Made by a program: the position numbers and the translations under genes. DNA of 5,958 bases from NCBI GenBank assembly GCA_027484495.1, contig JAIXSW010000097.1:1-5958 (forward strand). Reading direction: 5' to 3'. How positions within the stretch are numbered: the first letter of the stretch is position 1; the number at the start of each line of letters is the position of its first letter. Positions 1 through 5,958 of this stretch are shown here, piece by piece. This DNA comes from Gammaproteobacteria bacterium (GTDB lineage: Bacteria; Pseudomonadota; Gammaproteobacteria; Enterobacterales; Alteromonadaceae). Below the pieces are notes generated by a model. It had not been told where the DNA came from and searched no databases. It saw nothing but the letters and a program-made list of their open reading frames with translations.

Positions 1-39
1 AGCAAAGCTGATCCTATCTTTTCGCTCGGCCTGCGCAGA
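1..39. other. region downstream of the hydrolase gene, no feature called
   Basis: These bases follow the stop of the minus-strand hydrolase gene. They contain the 8-base palindrome CTGCGCAG (31-38) but no stem with a T-run, so the end of the serB-hydrolase transcript is not visible; it may lie beyond the window. Confidence 0.4.
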
Positions 40-936
40 TCATTCCGGCATTTTTAACCAATCGGCCAGATCTTGAAAATGTCCGGTTCTGGCCTGTGCC
101 GCGGTTAACATCGATATATGGTCATAATCCATCGCATCGCCCTGCTTTTTTCCCAATAACCGGTACCGTGCTTGATGCAGGCCGGATTCCTGCATCAGCA
201 GTTTGACGTCTGTCGCATGACCGAGCACCCGATCATTCACTGCAGCGAAAAACCAGGTTGGCGGCCATTGCAGTTGCTGCGCAGCGGCGCTGTAGTCAAA
301 GGAATCGGTCGGATCAATAAAATGGGGATGATTAATCCAATGAATGGTGTCGCGTAAAAACTGCACCGGTTCATCGTCCGCACCCAATTTCCATTGTTTC
401 GCGGGCAGATAGCCATGCCTGCCGGCTAACCAGGGACAGAGTTTGTTCCAAACCAGATCGACTTGCAGACTTTTACGCCAGGAACGGACGCTGATACGTC
501 TTTTGCTGCCAAAACAAACAATTGACCGCACTTTATCTAACAACACAGGGTGACGAGCCAACGCCGCCAAGGCGACAACACCGCCCCAGCTATGGCACAC
601 CAGACTGACTTTTTGTTGGTGACGTTGGTAGATGTCTTCAATCAGCGCCGGAATATCCTGACAAATCAGTTGATGCTGGTTTTGATCAAAACCGCTACTG
701 ACATGTGGCCTGGATAACCCCCGGCCGGCAAAATCAGCACAATATACGGGGAACCCCTGATCGGCGAGAAAACAACCCAGTCCTTTGCCGGACTGGCTAT
801 AAAAAATCCGACCGTTTTCAATAGCACCATGCAACATCAGCACTGGTGTCGCGCTGACATGATGCGGCACCAATGCTTTAACATGCAATTGGTAGCCACC
901 TTGATCCAGATAAATGGAATGTTGCTGATGCTTCAT
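40..936 (-). CDS. alpha/beta-fold hydrolase, cotranscribed with serB
   Basis: This 298-residue protein is an alpha/beta hydrolase (esterase/lipase-like superfamily), probably cytoplasmic since no signal peptide is visible. What is seen: an oxyanion-hole HG at residues 36-37 (LMLHGAIENG), a strand and turn at 64-74 (VYCADFAGRG), the nucleophile elbow CHSWGG with Ser116, a probable acid Asp235 (NDRVLG) and a catalytic His273 (DYDHISM). The triad is complete and in the family order, and the region around 140-215 is the variable cap. The length is normal for the family. Its ATG overlaps the serB stop in an ATGA arrangement, and no Shine-Dalgarno sequence is visible just upstream (GATATGACCGC precedes the ATG), so translation probably depends on ribosomes finishing serB. 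The substrate cannot be told from sequence: ester, thioester, lipid and C-C substrates all occur in the superfamily. The fold call is firm; the specific function is unknown. Confidence 0.9.
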   Translation of the reverse strand: MKHQQHSIYLDQGGYQLHVKALVPHHVSATPVLMLHGAIENGRIFYSQSGKGLGCFLADQGFPVYCADFAGRGLSRPHVSSGFDQNQHQLICQDIPALIEDIYQRHQQKVSLVCHSWGGVVALAALARHPVLLDKVRSIVCFGSKRRISVRSWRKSLQVDLVWNKLCPWLAGRHGYLPAKQWKLGADDEPVQFLRDTIHWINHPHFIDPTDSFDYSAAAQQLQWPPTWFFAAVNDRVLGHATDVKLLMQESGLHQARYRLLGKKQGDAMDYDHISMLTAAQARTGHFQDLADWLKMPE

Positions 937-1964
937 GCGGTCATATCTGAAGTATCAAACAAATATAACAACTGCAGCAATGAGCCTTGGCGGATGGCAT
1001 ATTGGGCTTTCACCTGTACCAATGGCTTGGCATGAAATGCTACACCAAGCCCGGCTACAGCCAGCATCGGCAAGTCATTGGCACCATCGCCGATAGCGAC
1101 TGTCTGCAGGTGCGGAATATCCCGCTGGGCTGCAAGTTGCTGAACAACCTGCGCTTTTACTTGGGCGTCCACGATGTCACCTAATACTTGCCCGGTCAAT
1201 TTACCGTCCCGGATCTCCAATACATTGGCAAATGTCGCACTGAGCGCCAAACGCTGTTTCAAAGCTTCAGTAAAATAAGTAAAACCACCGGAGGCAATCG
1301 CCACAGTCCAGTTGTGTCGCAGCAAAGTTGCAATCAGCGCTTCGAGCCCTGGCATCAAAGGCAACTGTTCAAGCACAGTAGCAAGCACCTGTTCAGGCGC
1401 ATCTTTGAGCGTCGCGACGCGCTGACGCAGGCTTTGGGCGAAATCCAGTTCGCCGCGCATCGCAGCCGCAGTCACGGCCGCGACTTGCGGCCCAACACCG
1501 GCTAATAGCGCAATTTCGTCAATACATTCAATCTGAATGGCCGTGCTGTCCATGTCCATCACCAACACACCGGGGCTAACCAGTTTCGGCTGTGTGGTCA
1601 GATAGTTCAGCTCCAATGCCAGAGCTGCGGCCTGTTCCCGCAGTTGGCTGACGGTTTCAGCGGTCAGCTCTGATTGCAGACGCAGTTCAAGTGCCGGCGC
1701 CAAATCCGGATGTGGCTGGCATGGCAGTGCCAATACCGGCTGCGCCACAGTCTGCAAGATTTGCCGTAATGTGGTCAGGTTGAGCGCCTCTGAAACACCA
1801 CTCCAGAGCCGTACGGTCGCTGCGGCAGGTGCGCTGATTTGTGCCGGAATAAGTTCTAAGCCTTGCGCGGTTTCTTGCACAAGCACTATCGGATGCTGTT
1901 GAAATAATTCAGAAAAAAACTGCTCAGCTGACTGAACGGCAATATCGGACGAAAGACGACTCAC
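933..1964 (-). CDS. serB: phosphoserine phosphatase SerB
   Basis: SerB hydrolyses O-phospho-L-serine to L-serine and phosphate, the last step of serine synthesis from 3-phosphoglycerate, in the cytoplasm with Mg2+. The 343-residue protein carries the HAD-family motifs in order: motif I DMDST at 137-141 (nucleophile Asp137, acid/base Asp139), followed by the PSP-typical IECIDEIA with Glu146; motif II SGGFTYF with Ser225; motif III Lys270 (AQVKAQV); and motif IV GDGANDLPM with Asp293 and Asp297. Residues 1-130 form the divergent N-terminal domain found in enterobacterial-type SerB; E. coli SerB is about 322 residues. The start is GTG at 1964, preceded by AGGT at 1971-1974 (minus strand) with 6 bases between. 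A promoter lies just upstream. Its stop overlaps the start of the downstream hydrolase gene. The divergent neighbour smp matches the arrangement in many gammaproteobacteria. Confidence 0.97.
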   Translation of the reverse strand: MSRLSSDIAVQSAEQFFSELFQQHPIVLVQETAQGLELIPAQISAPAAATVRLWSGVSEALNLTTLRQILQTVAQPVLALPCQPHPDLAPALELRLQSELTAETVSQLREQAAALALELNYLTTQPKLVSPGVLVMDMDSTAIQIECIDEIALLAGVGPQVAAVTAAAMRGELDFAQSLRQRVATLKDAPEQVLATVLEQLPLMPGLEALIATLLRHNWTVAIASGGFTYFTEALKQRLALSATFANVLEIRDGKLTGQVLGDIVDAQVKAQVVQQLAAQRDIPHLQTVAIGDGANDLPMLAVAGLGVAFHAKPLVQVKAQYAIRQGSLLQLLYLFDTSDMTA

Positions 1965-1997
1965 GGGCGTACCTGTACTTTAAGTGGGCTGCGTGGC

Positions 1998-2027
1998 ATT
2001 CTACCGGCATTTTTCCGGCCTTGTCAG
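1998..2027 (-). promoter_or_regulatory. sigma70-type promoter for serB
   Basis: On the minus strand CTGACA (2022-2027) matches the -35 consensus TTGACA at 5 of 6 bases. After an 18-base spacer, TAGAAT (1998-2003) matches TATAAT at 5 of 6. Transcription would start near 1991, giving a leader of about 27 nt that holds the AGGT ribosome site before the GTG at 1964. The spacer contains CCGG-N7-CCGG, which is self-complementary. This is consensus matching only; no transcript data are available. Confidence 0.65.
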
Positions 2028-2043
2028 CGGATCATCAGGTCAA

Positions 2044-2682
2044 ATGTCAGTAAAAAAGCCAAAAAAATCAGCAAAAATCTGGCGGAGCGTACAATTTGTA
2101 CTGGCCGTCAGCGGATTCTTGTTGTTACTGCAATGGTGGCAGCAAAGTAACAAACATGGCGAGCAGCTGTTTGCCGAACAAAGCGCTGTGCTGATGCGTG
2201 AAACTTTAAAAGCGCTGGCGCAAACCTGTGCCTATCTGATTGAAAACGACCAACTCGAGGGACTGAAGGCGTTAACCCAGCAAATGGCATCCAATCCTTA
2301 CCTGCATGACGTGGTGGTTTATGATGCCAACGGCGTGCGCCTTAGCGAATCTGTTGGCAGTGAACCGGCGCGATTGTTATATGCACCGCAAACACCAGAT
2401 CATTTATTGCCGATGGTGCAGGAAATTTACCAGGGGAACCAGCTGCTGGGTTATATCAAAATTAGTTTGAAACAATACAGCAGCTTTGACGCGGTAAGTT
2501 CCAGCTGGCATCAGCTGATGGAACAAGTGTTGTGGATGCTTGGCTTTACCGTGTTGTTGTCACTGATGTTACGCGGTTCATTGCAGGCGCTGTCACACCG
2601 GCTGGCCTCAAATAAAGAATTGCATCACGCAGCACTCGACAGTCCGGAACATCAGACCCATTCAATCCCACCAAAGACCTGA
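2044..2682 (+). CDS. smp: Smp/YtjB family inner-membrane protein
   Basis: This is a 212-residue inner-membrane protein of the Smp (YtjB/AhpA) family, whose biochemical role is not settled. It has a short basic cytoplasmic N-terminus (KKPKKSAK), a first membrane segment at about residues 16-30 (FVLAVSGFLLLLQ), a periplasmic domain at about 35-155 with a PAS/dCache-like feel (HDVVVYDANGVRLSES then LLGYIKISL), a second membrane segment at about 162-177 and a short cytoplasmic tail. The length and two-helix layout agree with E. coli YtjB (about 214 residues), and the position divergent from serB is conserved. The frame is open upstream to a GTG at 1984. I prefer ATG 2044 because it gives the family's usual basic N-terminus, follows a short AGG at 2037-2039, and the longer version would run across the serB promoter. 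The stop lies 2 bp from the stop of the convergent tatD-family gene, so no terminator separates them. Confidence 0.88.
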   Translation: MSVKKPKKSAKIWRSVQFVLAVSGFLLLLQWWQQSNKHGEQLFAEQSAVLMRETLKALAQTCAYLIENDQLEGLKALTQQMASNPYLHDVVVYDANGVRLSESVGSEPARLLYAPQTPDHLLPMVQEIYQGNQLLGYIKISLKQYSSFDAVSSSWHQLMEQVLWMLGFTVLLSLMLRGSLQALSHRLASNKELHHAALDSPEHQTHSIPPKT

Positions 2683-2684
2683 AC

Positions 2685-3536
2685 TCACGACGGCAACTGC
2701 AAGGCGGTCAGACTGTTTTGCCATAACGTCTGCGCCAGTAGGTCAGCGGATTCGCTGCGTAGTGTACAAAGCTGGCTGAACACCAAAGCCAGCTGTGCTG
2801 GTGTGTTAACCTGCCCCTGAAAACCGGCCAGCGGCATCGCCGGCGCATCGGTTTCTAAAACGAGTGCCGACAATGGCAACTTTCTGACCGTGTCGCGGGT
2901 TTTCTGCGCCCTTTCATAGCTGATAGTGCCACCAATGCCGAGTTTAAACCCCAAATCCAAAAAGGCGTGTGCCTGCGCTGTACTGCCGGAAAACGCATGT
3001 AAAATGCCACCCTGACTAAATTGTTGGCGTTTTAATTCAGCCAGTAATGCCGGTTGTGATTTGCGATGGTGCAGCACCACAGGTTTGCCAGCCTTTGCGG
3101 CGAGGGACAGCTGCGCGCTAAACAAAGTTTGTTGCCATTGGTGCAGCTTCTTCGTCGCGTCTTCGTCTGCCTGCACCAACGCAAAATCCAGCCCGATTTC
3201 ACCGACGGCACAGACGCCGGTTTCTGCCCGCAACATGTCCGCTAAGACACCGAGCTGCGCTTCTGTTGCACTGTGCGCCCACCAGGGATGAATGCCAAGC
3301 GCCAGCTCAATGGTCAGTGCAGACGTTTGTTGTTGCAACTGCAATAAGCCCGGCCAGCGCGCCGCTTCCACCGCTGGTACTAAAATACGTCTGACACCGG
3401 CGTTGATTGCGCCAGTGAGAAAGGCAGGTAGATCTGTAGACAGTTCCGGTAAATCCAGATGGCAATGCGTATCAAACAATTGTTCGCTCGATTGACGACA
3501 AGATCCATTTAACAATGACGGGACAGAGGGTTGCAT
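2685..3536 (-). CDS. yjjV: TatD-family metal-dependent hydrolase, YjjV type
   Basis: This is a TatD-family TIM-barrel hydrolase; characterised members are metal-dependent DNases, but the physiological role of YjjV is uncertain. With the start used here it has 283 residues. Metal ligands seen: His24 and His26 in FDTHCHLD, Glu113 in VGEIGLD, His156 in VVLHHRKS, His180 in ILHAFSG and Asp230 in LETDAP. Family blocks GIGGTISY and PLAGFQGQVN are also present. Resemblance to E. coli YjjV, recalled from memory, is greater than to TatD or YcfH (for example KTRD, and LETDAP followed by PL-GFQGQ). The frame is open to an ATG at 3596, but that start sits against the terminator of the upstream gene, whereas ATG 3536 follows GAAGAG with five bases between. 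Even so, about 20 residues precede the usual N-terminus; a TTG at 3479, directly before FDTHCH, is the shortest alternative. It is convergent with smp. Confidence 0.9.
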   Translation of the reverse strand: MQPSVPSLLNGSCRQSSEQLFDTHCHLDLPELSTDLPAFLTGAINAGVRRILVPAVEAARWPGLLQLQQQTSALTIELALGIHPWWAHSATEAQLGVLADMLRAETGVCAVGEIGLDFALVQADEDATKKLHQWQQTLFSAQLSLAAKAGKPVVLHHRKSQPALLAELKRQQFSQGGILHAFSGSTAQAHAFLDLGFKLGIGGTISYERAQKTRDTVRKLPLSALVLETDAPAMPLAGFQGQVNTPAQLALVFSQLCTLRSESADLLAQTLWQNSLTALQLPS

Positions 3537-3558
3537 TGCGGCTCTTCGGCTTGCGACG

Positions 3559-3564
3559 ATTAGA
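3559..3564 (-). promoter_or_regulatory. possible -10 element for the yjjV-type gene
   Basis: The minus strand reads TCTAAT, matching TATAAT at 5 of 6 bases, about 22 bases before ATG 3536 and downstream of the terminator at 3611-3632. No good -35 lies 16-18 bases further upstream. The gene needs its own promoter if that terminator works, and this is the best candidate in the roughly 70-base gap. Confidence 0.3.
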
Positions 3565-3610
3565 TGCATTGCAACAGATGCCACAGTCTCAGGCAAGAGA
3601 CCCGCAAAGA

Positions 3611-3632
3611 AAACCCGGCAGGCGCCGGGTTT
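3611..3632 (-). terminator. Rho-independent terminator after the M28 peptidase gene
   Basis: There is a perfect 9-bp stem, AAACCCGGC (3611-3619) pairing with GCCGGGTTT (3624-3632), with a 4-base loop. On the minus strand the stem ends in a T-rich run, GGGTTTTCTTTG. It begins 11 bases after the peptidase stop codon. The plus-strand side continues GTTATTT, so weak bidirectional function is possible, but no plus-strand gene ends here. Confidence 0.85.
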
Positions 3633-3643
3633 GTTATTTCGTC

Positions 3644-5332
3644 TCAGAGCTGACCGCTTTCCAGCGTGCTCTTTGCCTCAAGCTCAGCTTTACGCCGTTC
3701 TTTCTGGCTTTCTAAATCCTGACGTTGTTGCTGTACAGTGGAAGCCGGCGTTGGCATCGGTTTGCGCGGCAGTTTTTTCTCGGCCATCGCCGCTTCATAC
3801 AGAAAACCGGCCATGATCACTGACGCCTGTTTCAGATCATCTTCAATCACATGGTCAATAGAATCGATATGCGTGTGATGCAGGCGAGTGCTGTAATCGA
3901 GCGGGTCCTGGATAAACTGGAAGCCCGGTAAACCCACGTCATCAAAGGACTCATGATCAGTCCCGCCGGTTGAACGCGGTGATACAGTACCGCTGCTGAT
4001 GTCCATGTAAGGACCAAACCAGTCGGTAAACACCGGTTTCACTGCGACATTCCCCTCGGTATAGATACCGCGGAATCGTCCACTGCCGTTATCCATGTTT
4101 AAGTAAACCGACAGCTTGTCGTAACCGGCTTTCGGGGCAATCGGCCAGCCCGGGCTTGACCACAAATACCGCGGCAGCGCTTTTTCTGCCGGATCTGTCG
4201 GCGATGGGCGGCTGGCCAGGAAGTCGTTGACATAAGCACGCGAACCATACAGCCCCTGCTCTTCACCCGACCACAGCGCGATGCGAATGGTCCGTTTTGG
4301 CTTCACTTTCAGTTTGGCCAGAATGCGTACCGCTTCCATCGCGACGGCAACGCCGGCGCCGTTATCGACAGCACCATCACTGGCATGCCAGGAATCAAGA
4401 TGCGCACCGACCATCACCACTTCGCCGTTTTTATCGCTGCCCGGAATTTCAGCAATAGTGTTGTAGGCGTTTTTATCGTCATCATGGAACTGCGCTTTGA
4501 TATCGAGTGTCAGCTGCGGTTGCTCTTTGCGGTCCAGCATCCGCAACAACTGGCCGTAGTCTTCCTGTTCGATAATGATGGCTGGCACACCAAAGGTTTC
4601 ACCGATTTTGTGTGATTTACCAAAGACCCGGACCAGCCCCCCCTGTCGGCTGGAACGGTAAATGACACCGGCCGCCTGCTCTTTGACTAAAAAAGCGCTC
4701 AGTGCTTTGTTAAATTGATAGGCCTGTTTCCGGCTGGCGCGCAGCGCTTTGGTCATCGCCGATTCATAACTCGGTCGGGCACCGACGTCTGCGTCTTTTA
4801 AGCTGTTGAGTTTGTCGCTACCGAGCCGCTCAAAAATGATGGTATTTGGCGGCTCAATCTTCAGATCTTCGCCCATCATCAGGAATTTACCGCGTAACTT
4901 GCCGGTATACTGCGCCAACTCAGCTTCAGTGTTGACATCAAACATCATCACTTCGCCGGCCACAGGGCCGTTGGTGCCTGGTGTCCAAGCCACCGGAATG
5001 CCGTGTAAAGATACAGTTCTTGGCGCCGTCAGCGCGATGCTCGATGCGGAAGAACTCCAGCCACGGCCAAATTCAAACGGGTGCAATTCGGCATTTTTTA
5101 GACCCCAGCCTTGCAACTGTTTGAGGGTCCACTGGTTCGCTGCCGTCATTTGCGGTGACGCCGTCAGACGCGGACCAATTTGATCAGTCAGATACTCGAG
5201 CGTATGCAGCACTTCGCTTTGGTAGAGACCTTCGTGACGGATCTTATTGGCCATCTCTAAGTCGGCAGCCAATGCCTGTGACACCGCAAGCGCCAGCACT
5301 GATGCCGTCGCCGCTGTTAAAAATTGTTTCAT
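3644..5332 (-). CDS. exported M28-family zinc metallopeptidase, carboxypeptidase Q-like
   Basis: This 562-residue exported peptidase should trim peptides in the periplasm or outside the cell using two zinc ions. The N-terminus is a classical signal peptide: MKQ, a hydrophobic stretch at about residues 5-18, and an SPase I site after QALA (about residue 22). Residues about 115-280 form a PA-like insert, and the peptidase domain follows. Seen: AHLD with His311 and Asp313, AVDNGAG with Asp323, WSGEE with Glu357-Glu358, NMDNGSG with Asp414, GGTDHESF, and a His cluster LHHTHIDS at about 484-491 that supplies the last ligand. This is the complete M28 set, and the order and HHTH cluster resemble carboxypeptidase Q. 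The final 35 residues or so are a charged, Gln/Lys/Glu-rich tail. An in-frame ATG lies two codons upstream (5338). I prefer ATG 5332 because GGGA sits 8 bases before it but only 2 before the other. It is followed by a terminator, so it is probably monocistronic. Whether it is an aminopeptidase or a dipeptidase is open. Confidence 0.93.
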   Translation of the reverse strand: MKQFLTAATASVLALAVSQALAADLEMANKIRHEGLYQSEVLHTLEYLTDQIGPRLTASPQMTAANQWTLKQLQGWGLKNAELHPFEFGRGWSSSASSIALTAPRTVSLHGIPVAWTPGTNGPVAGEVMMFDVNTEAELAQYTGKLRGKFLMMGEDLKIEPPNTIIFERLGSDKLNSLKDADVGARPSYESAMTKALRASRKQAYQFNKALSAFLVKEQAAGVIYRSSRQGGLVRVFGKSHKIGETFGVPAIIIEQEDYGQLLRMLDRKEQPQLTLDIKAQFHDDDKNAYNTIAEIPGSDKNGEVVMVGAHLDSWHASDGAVDNGAGVAVAMEAVRILAKLKVKPKRTIRIALWSGEEQGLYGSRAYVNDFLASRPSPTDPAEKALPRYLWSSPGWPIAPKAGYDKLSVYLNMDNGSGRFRGIYTEGNVAVKPVFTDWFGPYMDISSGTVSPRSTGGTDHESFDDVGLPGFQFIQDPLDYSTRLHHTHIDSIDHVIEDDLKQASVIMAGFLYEAAMAEKKLPRKPMPTPASTVQQQRQDLESQKERRKAELEAKSTLESGQL

Positions 5333-5338
5333 AACCAT

Positions 5339-5517
5339 GTTCCCGCTTGTTTTAATTATTGCTCTACTGTCTTTTGTTACTTTTTACTGTTCCTTTGCGA
5401 TGTCAGGAACAAGCAAAGATCAGACTCAGACAGCATCGGGCTTAAGGCAATTGCTTTGCGGTCAACACAGTATTTACAACGACAATCGGCCTATATTGAG
5501 TACACAGCCATCCATCC
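5339..5517. other. intergenic leader of the peptidase gene
   Basis: These 179 bases contain no gene I can support. The part next to the peptidase start (5341-5400) is AT-rich, as expected for a promoter and leader. The minus strand has AATAAT at 5355-5360, a 5-of-6 match to a -10 element, and CTGACA further upstream at about 5400-5406, but the two are not correctly spaced. I therefore do not call a promoter. The peptidase ribosome site GCGGGA lies at about 5341-5346. Confidence 0.5.
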
Positions 5518-5549
5518 CACAGCGGTTTGCGAAAAAACCGCTGTGATGG
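5512..5549. repeat. strong inverted repeat, 11-bp perfect stem
   Basis: CACAGCGGTTT (5518-5528) and AAACCGCTGTG (5535-5545) are perfect complements around the 6-base loop GCGAAA. CCAT (5512-5515) and ATGG (5546-5549) could add four more pairs across a CC bulge. It lies 68 bases past the acetyltransferase stop and about 180 bases before the peptidase start, both on the minus strand. This position suits a transcript-end hairpin for the acetyltransferase gene, but neither strand has a T-run after the stem, so it is not a canonical Rho-independent terminator. An operator or a dispersed intergenic repeat is also possible. Confidence 0.7.
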
Positions 5550-5612
5550 TGCTCAGAAGGGATGCATTCTCTGCCAGTGCGGGTTTTGGCTAGCAGCCAA
5601 CAACGTCAACCG

Positions 5613-5958
5613 CTAAGCCTGCTGCAGCGCCAGCCAGGTCGTTTTGTCGAGGCGGTAAAATACAGTCGCTCGCGCGACACCGGTCGGTGACGTGATGTCG
5701 GTATGGGTATAAAGTGCGCCCAATTTTTCCACCGCACGGCGCGAGCGCAGATTATGCTCACCGACATGAAACCACACCAGGTTCACAAAACTAAAGGCGT
5801 GCTGCAGCATCAGATGTTTTAATTCGGTATTGGTCGCGCCGCCCCAGCGGGAACGCACCAAAAAGGTATAACCAATCGCCACTTCCTGCCGAGCGGCGTC
5901 AAAGTCGTAATAGCGACTGGTCCCAAGCACTTCGCCGCTCTGTTTGTCGCAAATCAGA
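5613..5958 (-). CDS. GNAT-family N-acetyltransferase, partial (N-terminus beyond window)
   Basis: The frame is open from the window edge to the TAG at 5613-5615, so only the C-terminal 114 residues or so of this acetyltransferase are present. They show the RimJ/RimL-like (COG1670-type) GNAT pattern: a beta strand GEVLGTSRYYDF, then VAIGYTFLVRSRWGG, where the RxxWGG region corresponds to the acetyl-CoA pyrophosphate-binding turn, followed by helix NTELKHLMLQHAF, strand NLVWFHV, and the characteristic NLRSRRAVEKLGA helix. The family acetylates amines on proteins or small molecules; the acceptor here cannot be read from the sequence. A GTG at 5930 is within the domain and is not the true start, because conserved residues (GEVLG) cross it. 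It is on the same strand as the M28 peptidase but separated by 280 bases and a hairpin, so probably not in its operon. Confidence 0.88.
   Translation of the reverse strand, partial: LICDKQSGEVLGTSRYYDFDAARQEVAIGYTFLVRSRWGGATNTELKHLMLQHAFSFVNLVWFHVGEHNLRSRRAVEKLGALYTHTDITSPTGVARATVFYRLDKTTWLALQQA

Noticed and set aside
987..1505. Plus-strand open frames of 65 and 105 residues opposite serB
   Set aside because: They lie wholly antisense to a strongly supported gene, have no recognisable motifs and no good ribosome sites; they are by-products of serB codon use.
1984..2043. Extended N-terminus of Smp starting at GTG 1984
   Set aside because: It would place 20 extra residues before the usual basic N-terminus and cross the serB promoter; ATG 2044 gives the normal family length.
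3061..3816. Several plus-strand open frames of 61-76 residues opposite the yjjV-type gene and the peptidase end
   Set aside because: They are antisense to well-supported genes, with no motifs, and one crosses the terminator at 3611-3632.
5247..5593. Plus-strand open frames of 99 and 89 residues, one with a hydrophobic membrane-like stretch
   Set aside because: Both begin with TTG without a ribosome site. The hydrophobic part comes from the AT-rich leader and the opposite strand of the peptidase signal sequence, and they run through the palindrome at 5518-5545.
5586..5600. Small hairpin TTGGCT-AGC-AGCCAA just after the acetyltransferase stop as a terminator
   Set aside because: The stem is only 6 bp with a 3-base loop, and no T-run follows it on the minus strand.
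1..5958. Search for a novel defence system, mobile element, CRISPR array, tRNA or riboswitch
   Set aside because: Nearly all of the window is filled by recognisable core genes; no tandem repeats, terminal inverted repeats, transposase, integrase, tRNA-like or conserved leader structure was seen.

Overview
The window looks like chromosomal core sequence from a gammaproteobacterium. It has moderate GC, tightly packed genes, and the neighbourhood serB next to smp (ytjB) with a yjjV-type TatD hydrolase close by. The same three families lie in one chromosomal region in Escherichia coli. The protein sequences diverge clearly from E. coli, and the periplasmic M28 peptidase plus this gene order would fit an Alteromonadales/Rheinheimera-like bacterium. 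That placement is inference from the sequence, not from a search.

Layout from left to right: (1) 40-936 minus, an alpha/beta hydrolase with a complete Ser-Asp-His triad. Its ATG overlaps the serB stop codon (ATGA), so the two form a serB-hydrolase operon. (2) 933-1964 minus, serB, phosphoserine phosphatase, with a GTG start and a good sigma70-type promoter at 1998-2027. (3) 2044-2682 plus, smp/ytjB, a two-pass inner-membrane protein divergent from serB. (4) 2685-3536 minus, a YjjV-type TatD-family metal-dependent hydrolase, convergent with smp with only 2 bp between the stop codons. (5) 3611-3632, a clear Rho-independent terminator for the next gene. (6) 3644-5332 minus, an exported M28 zinc peptidase resembling carboxypeptidase Q. 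(7) about 280 bp of intergenic DNA holding a strong 11-bp-stem inverted repeat at 5518-5545. (8) 5613 to the window end, minus, the C-terminal part of a GNAT acetyltransferase cut off by the window edge.

Functionally the genes are a mix: the last step of serine biosynthesis (SerB), an accessory hydrolase coupled to it, a membrane protein of uncertain role (Smp), a TatD-type nuclease/hydrolase, periplasmic peptide degradation (M28) and an acyltransferase. I found no phage, transposon, CRISPR, RNA gene or defence system, and no sign of an undescribed system. The points worth a second look are translation-start choices, the overlapping serB/hydrolase junction, the compact divergent and convergent junctions around smp, and the tail-less palindrome at 5518-5545.
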